Both the position numbers and the translations under genes were made by a program. A DNA stretch of 64,000 nt from Acanthacorydalis orientalis (taxonomy: Eukaryota; Arthropoda; Insecta; Megaloptera; Corydalidae): contig CM068317.1 in NCBI GenBank assembly GCA_034766995.1, positions 23,579,501 to 23,643,500 of the forward strand. The letters are read 5' to 3'. Each line of letters opens with the position of its first letter. Within the stretch, counting starts at the first letter, position 1. The notes under the pieces were generated by a model that saw nothing but the letters and a program-made list of their open reading frames with translations, did not search any database and was not told the DNA's origin. Below, in pieces: positions 11,571-25,384 of this stretch.

Positions 11571-12483
11571 TATGGTCGCTAGAAAAATAACTGCGGCTTA
11601 TGACCTTCAAATTCATATAAATTTTTCTGCTTTTTGATTTTACTAGTTGTTTTAAGTGGTCCAGAATTGTTGGATGACTAACTCCTAACTTTTGTGCTAG
11701 CTCACGAATTGTGCGTGGTTCTGATTCAAATAACGTCTTCAGAGTTGTTCTCTATGAACTGAATTAGGACGCTCGTGACCTTGTTCATCTTCAAGGCTCT
11801 CGTCCCCAGCACGAAATTTTTGTAACCACCATTGCACCGTACGTTCTTTTACAGAATTTATATCAAAAGCATCATTTAGTTTACGAGCAGTTTCTGCTGC
11901 TTCACCACCCGTTTTGAAATTTTACAAAAAAATTCTCTAATTTGCTTCTTTTCCATTTTTAATTTAATAGCTCAGTTTAAAGCAAAATTAATAATAAAAT
12001 CAAGGTCGATGTTACCAAAATACAGGTCGAAAAATCCACTTTTGAAATGATATTAACATCAACACGATGAAAAGACACTTTCATTAAAAAAAAAACGGGT
12101 GTGTGCTCATGTACAGACAACAGAAGTGAAACTTCATTATTTGTAATTTTGTTTAAACTGGTATTCCCTCCCGCGTACGCATTATACACATCTCCGTGCG
12201 TATTCTCTCTCTCTCTTTCTCTCTGTTAGCACAGGGTCTTACTTGAGCCCCCTCTTCGTAGGTATTCCTCAGCGCAGTATCTGCGCGCGGTCTCTCCTCT
12301 CTCTCACACTCATGCAGTCATATTCAATCCATCTCTCTCGTTCACGGCTATCTTCATGGTAACGTTTTTTGTGACATACCGTATGATTTTACACTTCACT
12401 TACGCGCCCACAGAAGTTACACTTCAAAAATTAAGGTTCGAATTCAGAAAACAAAAACCGCAATTATTTTCTTACCAACCTAA
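11571..12483 (-). mobile_element. deleted mariner derivative, copy 1 (DNA-binding domain only)
   Basis: Mariner ends: GGTAAGAAAATAATTGCGG-type at the right (12463-12483, TA duplication following) and a diverged CCGCAGTTATTTTTCTAGCGACC at the left. The minus strand starts MEKKQIREFF and keeps the helix-turn-helix region (VRCNGGYKNF/ALKM pieces, LGVSHPTILDHLKQL-like second helix). It then jumps directly to a short tail (LYEFEGHKPQLFF) at the end. The whole catalytic domain is missing. The copy at 59510-60068 has the same junction. This copy also carries an extra GC-richer segment of about 320 bases (about 12085-12405) in its 5' UTR, absent from copy 2. Confidence 0.85.
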
Positions 12484-12779
12484 TATATATATATATATAT
12501 ATATATTATTTAATATTTGGATCTTTTACAGTTAATTACATCCTCCTCATATGAATGACTATTTTTACTAATAACACCGTCAATAGATTACTAAAAAACA
12601 CTTATATTTAATAATTACTTGAAATTTTTTGTTAAAAATAATTTTACTTCCGTGTAAAATATTGAAAGATGACAATCATTTTTGTTAATAATTAATGTTA
12701 TCATTTTTTTGTTAATAAATAACTTTTTAACTTTTATTCCGAATAAATTATTTGATATTCAGTACGACTTTATAAAATA

Positions 12780-12782
<3 letters not shown>

Positions 12783-12840
<58 letters not shown>
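12783..12840. repeat. (TA)n microsatellite
   Basis: About 58 bases of alternating TA. Confidence 0.95.
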
Positions 12841-12844
<4 letters not shown>

Positions 12845-13134
12845 ATACATACATATATAATATTCCAAGAAACATTACTATCAAAATAATTTTTTGCACA
12901 AATGAGAAAGTATTTGTCTGATATTAATTGTTTTCTTAAATTAATTTTGATTCATTTTATTTCCAAATTATGTAAATAATTGAAAGTAAAATTTCTTAAT
13001 GATATTTAAAATAGTTATAATACCACATTAAATAAAATATTAAAGATTCCGGGATGAGTGCTTTTACTGATAATTAAGAATGTATTAGTAATGAAACGGA
13101 CCGGTGTGTACAATGTAAAAGATATATAGATAAG

Positions 13135-13192
<58 letters not shown>

Positions 13193-14619
13193 ATATATAT
13201 TAAGTAAAAGATATATAAATAAGTTATGTTGCCATTTAATATTTTCATCAATAAAATGGAGAGATATTTGTTGTTTCGAATATTGTTGAATATTTAAAAA
13301 GAAATAATTCTTAATTATTTTTGAAGTAATTTGGATTCTTTAGTAAAATGTTTGATTTATTATCATGTATTATTTTTTTTATAAAATTATATAAATAACA
13401 TTCGTCTGTTTTTCCCAAAATTTTATTTATGAAATTTAATTGAACTGAAGCAAAACGTTGATGTCTTTTCGGATAATGAAATAATAAAATATAGTTAATA
13501 TAACAATAATGATTCTTTGAAATAAAATGGTGAACAGAATAGTACAAAGTTCATTTCATCTTTCATGTTATAATACTATTTAAAATAAGATTAGGGTTAT
13601 TTTTAGATATTTATATGAAAGTTTATAAATGGTGATAATGAATTAAGAACTGATAAGTATATAGACATTGATTTTATTTGTTCAAAAATTATATTTATAT
13701 GACTTTGGACGTAAATATATGGGATCTTTTTGAAAGATAATTATGAAAAAATGAGATAAAGACACTTGAAACGTTGCTTAAATTGATATTGAGAATTCGA
13801 GGTGTTTGATAAGTGAGGCACGCGTTAGTCCAGTGCTTTCTATGAGTCATATGGAAAATAATGCTACTTGTACGGAATATTGGGAGAAAATTAAATAATA
13901 ATGAGATACAAATTAAGAATTTCTGAATCAGGAATCGTGGAGAGAGAGAGCTATCCCAGATATAATGCCAGATATAATGCCAATTGTAGCTTTTTGAACG
14001 TTTGTAAAAAAATGGTTTTAATTGTCTTGACATTATAAAAAATTAAGATTCTTCAGTCCCTCAATCCTTCATATCTCACAGCACATCAATTGGAAGCTTG
14101 AATTTTGGCTAATTATAATTTAAATTTAACTAATTTGTCAGATTCCTTGCTCCTTACATGTAGTATTTTAGTAGGAAAGATTAATTCTAAATTTAAAGTT
14201 TTCCAATTTTTCAAAGGAATTCAAATAAAAAAACAATAAATTTTCCATTTCTTGAAAATAAACATAATTTTACAAGAAAGTACAACGAATTTTTGTCAAA
14301 TAGCGCAAGAATAAAATTATTATGCACAAACTTTAGTTATAGAATTGTCAACCATATTGGATTTATCAGCACATTTATGATTATCCAAATCAGTAAATGA
14401 ATAAAATATTAATAAATATTATTTAAAAATATGATTAAATTATTACTCTGTTGAAAATTTACACAAAAGTTTTAGTTATTAATTACATATTTAATTTTAG
14501 GAATGCTTCTTAATTACTTCTATAAGAATTAGTTCCCATTTATTTTTGATATTCACTAAGGCGAGTAGTAAGTATTTACATCATTAGAATAAAATAGTTT
14601 TGAGTGCAATAAACAAACA

Positions 14620-14625
<6 letters not shown>

Positions 14626-14681
<56 letters not shown>
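14626..14681. repeat. (TA)n microsatellite
   Basis: About 55 bases of alternating TA, preceded by AAAC units. Confidence 0.95.
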
Positions 14682-14683
<2 letters not shown>

Positions 14684-15335
14684 TATATTATGTTGTAATA
14701 ATGTACACTTAAAATTGTTCAAGTATCAGTACATAATGTTTATATCTCAATAACATTACATTATAATTAAATATTTTTTTGCAGCAAAACAACTAATATT
14801 GACAGTAATAATTACTGCAAGAGGTTGAAAAATAAAATTAATTTGATTTAAATGTTTTAAATTAAGTAAATGATATCGAATTTTGTTAAAATATTAAATT
14901 CGTTTTCTGTTTTTGTCGTTTATATAAAATATATTTATCAATATATTAATAAAAATGTACATATTATATGTGTGTAAATAATGTTACTGTATGTATTTAT
15001 ATATGTAAATATATATATATATATATATATATATACATTGAGATAGATACATAGATCAATTTTATAAGCAATGATAAAATTATGTTTAATTATTATAAAC
15101 ACTGTACCTTGTTAAATATATAAAATAACACGAATTGAATTCCGGTGTCAACACAACACTACCAAACAACGAGAACTAACTGAACGTAGAACCGCTCACG
15201 TTATCCGCTGAATGCTAAACTGAACTAATGTATACATAGTTGTGTGTGGCTGGCTATATCCAGCTAAGTATAGTACAAGTGGGCAAGTCGCTGATATTCT
15301 TCATGTAGGTGTGCGTCAAGTTCCTTTTTTATCCA

Positions 15336-15338
<3 letters not shown>

Positions 15339-15396
<58 letters not shown>
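15339..15396. repeat. (TA)n microsatellite
   Basis: About 57 bases of alternating TA. Confidence 0.95.
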
Positions 15397-15399
<3 letters not shown>

Positions 15400-16168
15400 A
15401 ACAAAACGTTAATATACTTATGTACTGGAGAAGTATTCGTCTTCTATTTTAGAAATGCATGTGTTGATAACACTTTGTATGTGCATCCGAATCATGCGAT
15501 TTTTTTTAATATTATGTATGAGCAGTGAAGTGAAAAAGAAAAAGATACATTTGTTTATTTACATAAAAATAATGATATTCGAATATAAATTGCATTCAAG
15601 TATGTTAGACAGACTATGCAAGTAGCGGTTTGCTGCTAACAGATCTTTTATCAGAACTAAATGTTGATAACTGTAGATAAGACTTGTTTATTTCTGAATA
15701 AAATTCACCTATCTACACTCATTTGTGGTCGGGTGCACTGGTAATTAATAGCATCGTCAAATTTTTTTTATCTTTACTAACGTTATAATTCGAATATACG
15801 TTACATTAATTTTATGTTTTTGTTAAAACAAACTTACTTCGATTTATTATTGAACTCTTTTGAATTAAACATTTATTGAATTCCAACTAATAACATGGTT
15901 GTAGAAAAAAAATAATGTTTATATTCATCGAAACAGATATCATTTCCTTATTCAATTCTTACATTTTAAATATGACTTTTTTAAAAATAGGTTCGTCACT
16001 TATGCTTTCAAAGAAATTGATTTTTGGTACACAGTTATATATCTAAAATATATATTTAATGTATTAGATATAAATTTCTTTTTTTATAATTCTATTATTA
16101 TTTTATTATGTAAGTTCGTGCAAATTATTATTTAATCAAGAAATATTGCGCGGAATATATTATTTGAA

Positions 16169-16290
<122 letters not shown>

Positions 16291-16493
16291 GCAGGTAGTG
16301 AGGTAGTGCTAAAGATTCTCGACCTAGATAGGAAGGAGACTAAATAAAAAACAAGATTTTACTATTCTTCTACATAATCGATTTGACTTCAGTACAGTGT
16401 TTAATAAGCAATTCTATACCCGTACAAAAATAATCTTCCGTTTTCGTATTTACCGCAAGTTAGGCCTAGAATATTTGGCACTATATATATATG

Positions 16494-17797
16494 TATTGGA
16501 GGAGATTTCAAAAATTTTATAGAAATAAACAGAAAGACAATAGTTAGTGCAGTAAAGTTATTTTTATATTTGAACATAATATCCTTTAAGGTCAATACAT
16601 TTTATCCAAAGTTTCACGAGTGGTATTATGCTGGTGTTAAAGTGCGATTTCTCTAGCTCTTCAAAATAGGCGTCTATTTCTGCTATTACCTTCTCGTCTG
16701 TGTTAAATTTGTTCCCAGTAAAGAATATTTTTAGTCGTGGAAAGAGAAGGAAGTCGGAGGGGGCTACGTTTGGTGAATATGGGGTATGAGGAACCAATGT
16801 GAAGCCAAGAGAATGGATTCTGGCGACTGTTCGTATCGATGAATGAGCTGAACCATTGTGGTGATGAAACAGGATTTTTTATATTGTGTTCTGGGTCGTT
16901 TTTCATCAATGGTTGCTCAAAACTTGTCCAAAAGGGCACAGTAATAAACTCTATTGATTGTATTTCCCTTTTCCAAATAATCCACCACCAAAATTCCCTT
17001 CTCATCCATAAAACCTGAAGGCATGAATTTGTCTACCAATGGACTATCTTTGAACTTCTTTGATAAACTATCTCCTCTCTTAGTCCACTGTTTCGATTGC
17101 TCTTTGTACCCTGGTATGTGGTGATGAATCCAAGTTTCATCAGTGGTCACAAACCGATACAAAAATCCTTTCTATTACTCTGCATCATGGCTAAGCAATC
17201 CTTTGAAATTTGGTACCGTGTACATTTTTAGTCCATAGTGTTGGAATTCGCGGCACCCATCTCGCCGAAATTTTTGACATTCTCAAATTTTTAGTTAAAA
17301 TGGAATGTACGCTGCCAGTCGATATGTCCAAAAGCCTCTGCTATTTCGTGCACTTTCATTCGCCGGCCACTCAACACCATTCGTGCTCTTTATCAATATT
17401 TTCTGCGGTAACTAACGTTGAAGACCTGCCATCTCACCTGGATGGGTCATCTTCGATAGATGTTCCGCCTCTTCTAAATTCAGCAGCCTATTTTCCCATT
17501 GTGGCATACGCTGGAGAGAAGTCACCGTATACATTATGAATCTTTTCAAAAATTTAGGTGACATTTTTACCATCCAAAACTAAAAATTCAATAATCGCAC
17601 GATGTTTCAATTTATCCATTTCACAAAAATAGCCAAACACGTCTTATTTAGATTGCTGACAGAACGAAACTAAAAGACGTTTTGCGTTCAAATTTTTACA
17701 GACGTCTAATCAAGGATGCCACTCCAAGAAAAAAATACTTTCAGGTCTCACCAATGCCATCTATATGTCATTTTTAAGAATTTTTTGAAAACTCATC
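16494..17797 (-). mobile_element. decayed mariner element
   Basis: The minus strand from about 17620 to 16560 reads a mariner transposase in shifted frames: MDKLKHRAIIEFLV, a GRRSSTLVTAENID-like second helix-turn-helix, KISARWVPRIPTL, MYRFVTTDETWIHHH (first Asp intact), HHHNGSAHSS (second Asp replaced by His) and PHTPYSPNVAPSDFLLF (third Asp intact). Loss of the second catalytic Asp plus several stops make it a pseudogene. Proposed ends are imperfect inverted repeats (GAGATTTCAAAAATTTTAT near 16501 and its diverged complement near 17772-17797), which would give the expected 1.3 kb. The ends are less certain than the coding call. Confidence 0.8.
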
Positions 17798-19910
17798 ACA
17801 AACACAACTTGAACTAGTACACAACTTGAACTAGTAATTGTTTGTTTTATAACTGACTGATGTAATGTTCCAATGATTTTACTCCTTGTGAATCTATCAC
17901 AAGAGTCTATAAAGAATACTTTCCGCATTTGATCCATCCTCCAATACATATAGGTAATTCTAATTAACTTGAGTTATTTATTAGATACATGCAGTGTAGA
18001 TCTTGTTCCAAATAATATTAGAACTATATTGAGTCTATGTATAGTTTTTGTATACAATATTCACAAATAATGTTCATAGTGTTAACTATATAGACTTTAT
18101 GTTGTTCATTAAAACATAGTGTATGGTATATTTTATGTTTTCACATTATATAGAGCTTTTCATTCAGTTCGCTCTCCGAAATGTAACTGAAAGTTTTCAG
18201 TCTCAACAAAAATAATTGGTTAATCAAAAGCTGCACAAATTTTAAATACGTCAAGAATTTTTTTATTCTTTTTTCACGTCCTGTCCTAAACATATAAATT
18301 AACGACATACTTTTCTATATTCCAAAGATTTTTTTCCATCTCATAAGAGATGAAAAATATGATTTGTTGAATAAATTCGCACAAGCGTACATTTTGTGTC
18401 ATTGATGTAATGACAGTTGTAAAAAGAGTTTATTGTTGGAACATTTTTTGTTTTCTTTATTCTTTTATTACAAGAAGACTGATTATTATAAATTAAAATA
18501 ATATATTCAATTATAGTTGTAAAAATGTATTGTTTTCTGTAAAGAATGAGATATAAACAAAGATTACATTATAGTTTATAAAATAGCGGAATTAATTATG
18601 TAAATACAGTGTAAAGTGGTATTAAATTATCTTTAAAAAATCATTAGATTATCTTGCATTATGCTGTAGTTGAGATTTTTTTCAAAAACTCACACATAAA
18701 TTTAACATATAAAAATCTGAAGTGTAATTGTTATAATACAAATCGTATAATATTGTTATTTTGGCTGTAAAATACATAATTAGAAAAATACTAGAAACCA
18801 TAATTTATTGTCGAAGAATTATTATTGCCACTTAAGATAGTTTAAGTAGTAAATTGATTGTAATTTCAAATCATTTATTTCTTTCAGAACAAGTGTCATT
18901 ACGGTTCCTGTTTTACTCACAATCAGTCAAACATTTTGCTGTTCTACTAGTGGGATGAAAAAAATTCAGATCATTGTTCAAGGTAAGACCTTGTAAATTT
19001 CTATTAAGAAAACACTATTTGTTCGATTGAAATTAATTATTTATATTTCTCTCATACGGTAGTTATAATAATTATAAACATGAAAAAAATATAATTGTTC
19101 AAATAATAAAATATAAAACGTTTAAAATTGCATCTCTAAAATTTAATAATGTCTATCGTTATCAAGCATCAATTAAGTATATCTGTCTTATATAAAAATG
19201 TGTTTTTGTTACGAAAATTTATGATCAATTATTTTAACAAATAAAAAGAAAGATATCCTTATTTTTTTGGTATATCTTGCGAATAGAAGTAAGAACAAAA
19301 TATACGTTAAGTTTTTTATATCCATTTAGATTGTAAAAGATTGTCAATAAAGTACACATGTAACTTATGAATTGGAAAAAAATAGCTTTATATATTCCCA
19401 TTAATAAGTTATGTTTCATTTTTTTATGTAATATCTATATGTAAATATGTTTATCAGCAACTGAATTTGAATAAATGCCGTGTTCCAGATTATAATTATT
19501 TACTTAAGAGTGAAAGCAACGTTGACATTCAAAGCAAATGTCATATCTCTATTTCACTTATTAACAAAAAATGTATTTCTTTATTGATACAGTTGTATTT
19601 TATAATTCTAATACAATAGAAAATATTTAATTAATTCTTATCTATAGTGCATGTACCAGTTAAAATTTTCAATTAATTTCTGACAAGGATAGTGTGTTAT
19701 TCATAAAAATTACATTTCATAGTAACATCTTCACTGTATTTGTTTACACTCTAAAGTCGATAGATTTATTGGAACTATTTTTTGCATTTCTTTTAATTCT
19801 ATTTCTATTTGAAACTTTCGAGTGAAATGATCATATTATGTTGTAACATCCACGTGTAACACAGACTTCTGTTAAAAAATTAAATAAATTTTCGAACTAG
19901 ATGTATTCAA
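17798..19910. other. AT-rich spacer with one splice-flanked segment
   Basis: No protein family is recognised. The only structured item is the 95-base segment at 18888-18982, listed separately. Confidence 0.45.
18888..18982 (+). other. candidate small exon (weak)
   Basis: TTTATTTCTTTCAG directly upstream is a good 3' splice site, and AAG|GTAAGACC at the end matches the 5' splice consensus. One of three frames is open across it. The peptide is not recognisable, so this may be a chance pair of splice-like sites or a noncoding exon. Confidence 0.25.
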
Positions 19911-20152
19911 CCTGTTAATCGTGGAAGACGCATCAGTTTGTCACCTGTTAACTCGTTTGACACCCGAATATCACACTGGGATATGGTGAGGTTTTATTAA
20001 TAAAAATAAAATTGCATCAATATTCAATGACTGGTATTTAAAGGGTCATATTTTAAGGATTTAAAATACGTTTAAACATTGTATGCATTTATTATATTCC
20101 CATAGTAATTCATTGATTATAATCATACATTTTGAACCACACAGTTAACAGG
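19911..20152. mobile_element. TTAA-type MITE, CCTGTTAA family
   Basis: A 242-base element. The left end is CCTGTTAATCGTGG and the right end, complemented, is CCTGTTAACTGTGTGG. TTAA follows at 20153-20156 and a one-base-altered TTCAA precedes it. There is no coding capacity. It shares end sequence with the element at 10476-10671. Confidence 0.7.
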
Positions 20153-20399
20153 TTAAAAATGCTTGACAGGAACATGTAAGAAGTTTTGATTTTCTGTCAT
20201 GCATATAACTCTTTTCAGTGTGTACATATTTTTTTGTCTTTAACCTTGTACTTACTCACTTATGAAGTAAGTCAGAAGTATAGCTTCAAACATTCATTTA
20301 CTTATTGTACATTTTGAAGGTACCGTCGTGCAATGGCACGGTTATTCGCTTTACAAATTCATCATAAAATAATCTTTTTCTTCTTTATATTTCCACAGT

Positions 20400-21050
20400 T
20401 GCCTTCAGAGCGTCAGAGAGTTATCAGTGAAGGTCTTCCATCCATTCGATCCTTCGCCCTTCTCTTCAGTTCCGTCATGGTTTTATTTTATTTACGGCTC
20501 AGCTCTCCTATACGATCCTCGTACGTGACCCGCTAGGTCTCTTGCCATACGGTCTTGTCTCCATGAATTGTCTTAGTTTCTTTCATCCCCCATTCGCATG
20601 ACGTGGCCGAACCAACGTAGTTGTCTCTATGCAAGTCTTTGCTCGATGAGCTTGCTGAAGATCAGCTTTGATCTTCTGATTCCGCACGTGGTTCCTTCAA
20701 CTTTTTTCTGGTATTCGGCGTAGGAATTTCATCTCGGATACGGCCACTCTGGTAACATCTCGTTCCCTTGCTGGACAGCTTTCGCTGCCGTACAGCAGAA
20801 TAGGCTCCAGTACTGAACGATACACCGTCAGCCTTGTGCCTCTCGTGAGCTCAGTTTTAGCGAAAATCGTCTGGCTGAGTTAATAATATGCATTGTTGCA
20901 TTTCCGCACCCTGTTTAAAACTTTTTCAAATATCTTGCCACACTGATGGAAGATAGTTCTCAGGTATTCGAAGCTTGTAACCTGCTCCAATTTAGTGTTA
21001 TCACAGACAGTTTGTAGCCGCCCTCCTAATTCCTTCTATCTTGCGACTTG
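20400..21050 (-). mobile_element. LINE reverse transcriptase C-terminal remnant
   Basis: The minus strand reads LEQVTSFEYLRTIFHQCGK, then a degenerate LTVYRSVLEPILLYGSES (the YGSE-W motif of LINE thumb regions), a WFGH-like block degenerated to LVRPRHANGG, and KLRQFMETRPYGKRPSGS followed by RTR. This is the normal order for an arthropod LINE C-terminus. Frames are broken. No 3' tail or target duplication was resolved, so the boundaries are approximate. Confidence 0.75.
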
Positions 21051-22100
21051 CATCATTTTCATAAAATAATAATAATAATAATTTTAAAATATAAATAATA
21101 ACGAAATTTATTGTAGTCTTATTCAAGCTATAGTTCTGAGTTTAATTATGTATTTTTCACACAAAAAATAGTGCAGCTATTTTAAAAACAAGCATGTCTG
21201 AGTTATGAAAATAATTCTATCATTCAATTATGAAAGTATTATAGACCAATTGTATTTTTTCAAAAAAAAAGTGGTGTTTTAACAAATCATCAAAAAATTT
21301 ATTGTATATAATCTACTTACCTTAATAGAATCATATGCTTCAAACATTTAAAAAAATATTGTGTATAGGACATTCTTTAAGTTGTTCGTTAATAATGTAA
21401 TAAAATTTTTGATAAATATTGCTGACAATTACATGAATAATAACAAAATCATAGAAAGAGCAGTTTCTCATTTAAATGTAAAAAAATCATTTATTAGAAC
21501 ACTAATGTACAATTATTGTTTTCATTGACGAATTAATATTATTTGAAAGACCAAAAAAAATTATTGAATAAAAATATTGAATAATTTATTGATATGAACG
21601 GTGTCAAGTGAAGAAAGTAAAAATTAACAAAAAAAAGAATTGTCTGCAGTGTTGATGGTAGATGTAAAAATTCGAATACATTATTAAGTGCTTTCTATTT
21701 ATGATTTTAGACAAGTACAGACAAATATAAAGATGACAGACACTTCTACTGTCGTTTTCATTGGAACATATAAAGCCACACTATCCAGAACTCTGTCGCT
21801 GCTCTCTCAATTTATTCTGTCGAGTGATATCTTCATTTTTAATGTTATGAAATTTCGTAATTTCAAATTTTAGAAATTTAAACAAAATTCTCTTTAGAAT
21901 TCACAAATATTTAAAAATTAATAAACTTAAAAAAATACCAAGAGTTTTAAATATAGATTTCTTTTTCCTGCTTTCACTACCGGAAATCGGTTATTTATTG
22001 TATACTTGCAACTGGTTATTTTTCAAAAAAGGACTATGTTGATTAAAAATTGTGTGAAATAATAAAAATACGCATTCATTTGTTTTACTTTTTATAATCT
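21051..22100. other. AT-rich spacer
   Basis: Nothing gene-like or repetitive is supported apart from a short AAT repeat near 21066-21083. Confidence 0.45.
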
Positions 22101-22104
22101 ATCC

Positions 22105-22360
22105 AAGATGGGCGATTTGAAAGTTCACGGGCTAACTATGAAAGAATATAATTTGTGTTTTTAAATTTTATTTTTCAATAAGGTCCCCCGAACTTCAATG
22201 TATTTCATACAATGATACTTCAGTGCTTTTATGGCATCCCGGAAATCATTTTCTTGGGGGTCCTCAAAATGGCGATCCACTGTTACTATCAGTTCTTCAT
22301 CTGACGAAAATCGACTACCACCAAGTATTTTTTATCCTCAACCATTATTTACTCCAATAT
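22105..22360 (-). mobile_element. mariner C-terminal remnant
   Basis: The minus strand reads degenerate LGGSRFSSDEELIVTVDRHF and a downstream KYIEVRGTLLKNK, which line up with the conserved mariner C-terminus (GG-RFSS-EE ... KCIELKGDYVEK). The usual catalytic core is absent. A possible terminal repeat (GGGCGATTTGAAAGTTCACGG) lies near 22109. It is a short fragment with no matching right end. Confidence 0.6.
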
Positions 22361-22449
22361 GGCTTTAATTATCATTTATTGTTGGCAAAGAATAGTTTAA
22401 ATAAAAAAATCTTCAAGCTATTAAAAAATATATTCCTCCATGTTTTGAT

Positions 22450-23970
<1,521 letters not shown>

Positions 23971-23972
23971 TA

Positions 23973-24894
23973 CGAGGTCAGACAATTAAGTAATGCGACA
24001 AAATTCAAAAATCGAGTATATTTAAAAATTAAGGTACATCGCTGCGATCCCCTTCAAAGTAGTCCCCTCCCGCATCTATACACTTATTCCAGCGAGTTTT
24101 CCAGTTTTCGTAACAATTCTGGAACACTTCTTGTGGGACCTCTCCGAGTACCCTCGTCACAGATTCTTGGATATCTTCAACGGAGTCAAAATGTCGACCT
24201 TTGACGAATTTTTTCATATGGGGGAATAGAAAAAAGTCGCAGGGTGACATGTCCGGTGAATAGGGCGGTTGTGGTAACGTTGCGATGCCTTTAGACGCCA
24301 AAAACTGAGAGACACTGAACGCACTGTGACAGGGAGCATTGTCGTGATGCAGAACCCAAGTCTTCGCGATCTCTGGACGCACTCTGAGCACCCTTTTTCG
24401 TAATTTTTCGAGCACATTGCGGTAGAATACTTGATTTACGGTTTGTCCAGGTGGTACGAACTCTTTGCGAACCACCCCTTTGCTGTCGAAGAAGCAAATC
24501 AACATGGTTTTCACTTTGGACTTGCTCATTCTCGCCTTCTTTGGCCTTGGTGCTCCAGGGGACAGCCACTGTTGGCTTTGTCGTTTAGTTTCGGGGTCAT
24601 ATTGAAAGAACCAACTTTCATCACCAGTAATAACTCGATCGAGAAGAGTAGGATCACTTTCAACCTGCTCGAGACAATCTTGAGCGATGTTCATTCGGTG
24701 GGCTTCGTGACATGCACTACTCGCGCGTTGTTACAAAACACTAAACAGCTGGCGAAGAAATGATCGTACGAAGGTGGTCAAGGCCTCAATCGAGAGAGTA
24801 GGGATCTGCTATTACGGTGGCGGAGTTACAGGTTCGCAGTGTTACCACAGGCCGAGAAAAAAAATCGGTCGCATTACTTAATTGTCTGACCTCG
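23973..24894 (-). mobile_element. mariner with perfect terminal repeats, internally deleted
   Basis: The ends are perfect 27-base inverted repeats (CGAGGTCAGACAATTAAGTA then ATGCGAC), with TA duplications at 23971-23972 and 24895-24896. The element is only 922 bases, about 350-400 short of a full mariner. The missing part is the N-terminal DNA-binding region. The catalytic region is intact (listed separately). Perfect ends argue for recent transposition, probably driven by a complete relative elsewhere. Confidence 0.93.
24029..24694 (-). CDS. mariner transposase catalytic domain, N-terminally deleted
   Basis: An uninterrupted 221-codon frame. Catalytic aspartates are in RVITGDESWFFQYD, VLHHDNAPCH and SPDMSPCDFFLFPHMK, with exactly 34 residues between the second and third (DD34D). 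It ends in KCIDAGGDYFEGD, the normal mariner C-terminus, so the 3' end is natural. A full mariner protein is about 345 residues; the roughly 120-residue helix-turn-helix half is absent. Without it the protein would not be expected to recognise its own ends. The Met at 24692-24694 may just be the first internal Met after a deletion junction. The intact frame could reflect youth or co-option; the sequence alone cannot say. Confidence 0.88.
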   Translation of the reverse strand: MNIAQDCLEQVESDPTLLDRVITGDESWFFQYDPETKRQSQQWLSPGAPRPKKARMSKSKVKTMLICFFDSKGVVRKEFVPPGQTVNQVFYRNVLEKLRKRVLRVRPEIAKTWVLHHDNAPCHSAFSVSQFLASKGIATLPQPPYSPDMSPCDFFLFPHMKKFVKGRHFDSVEDIQESVTRVLGEVPQEVFQNCYENWKTRWNKCIDAGGDYFEGDRSDVP

Positions 24895-24915
24895 TATATA
24901 TATGTATATATATAG

Positions 24916-24951
<36 letters not shown>
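24895..24951. repeat. (TA)n microsatellite abutting mariner end
   Basis: An interrupted TA array beginning exactly at the TA target duplication of the mariner at 23973-24894. Confidence 0.9.
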
Positions 24952-24954
<3 letters not shown>

Positions 24955-24957
<3 letters not shown>

Positions 24958-25384
24958 TAAGATTCCATTTTATATCTACAATGTTTTTAAAAAGGGAACA
25001 CAAATAAAACAACGCAAATTGATATTTAAATGTCATACGAAACCAATAAATACGGAAAATAGCTAATTGAAACTACTATTTTTAACAAATAAATATCAAA
25101 TAAATAATAATTAAAACTTTCACTTACCTTCTTAGTAATGAAATAAAATATAGAACCCAAGAAAACTTTATTATTTCATATAAATGTCAATTATACATAA
25201 CACACAGAATAACATAATATAAACTATAATTTATGAAGAGATATTTTGCATAGATTGGCACTTATTCGTTTATCATTCAGACATCTTCATGGTCTTTTAC
25301 TTTAAAATATTTGTTTGAAGTCTTCTGAACAGCTTTCCTTTTTATGTCCATATACTCGTAAATTCATTGGTTGTTTGTTAATCT
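24955..25384. other. AT-rich spacer
   Basis: No gene or repeat recognised. Confidence 0.4.

Noticed and set aside
13695..14033. 112-codon minus-strand open frame
   Set aside because: AT-rich composition, a local tandem duplication inside, no recognisable domain and no splice or promoter context.
24431..24763. Plus-strand 110-codon frame
   Set aside because: Antisense shadow of the mariner catalytic domain at 24029-24694.
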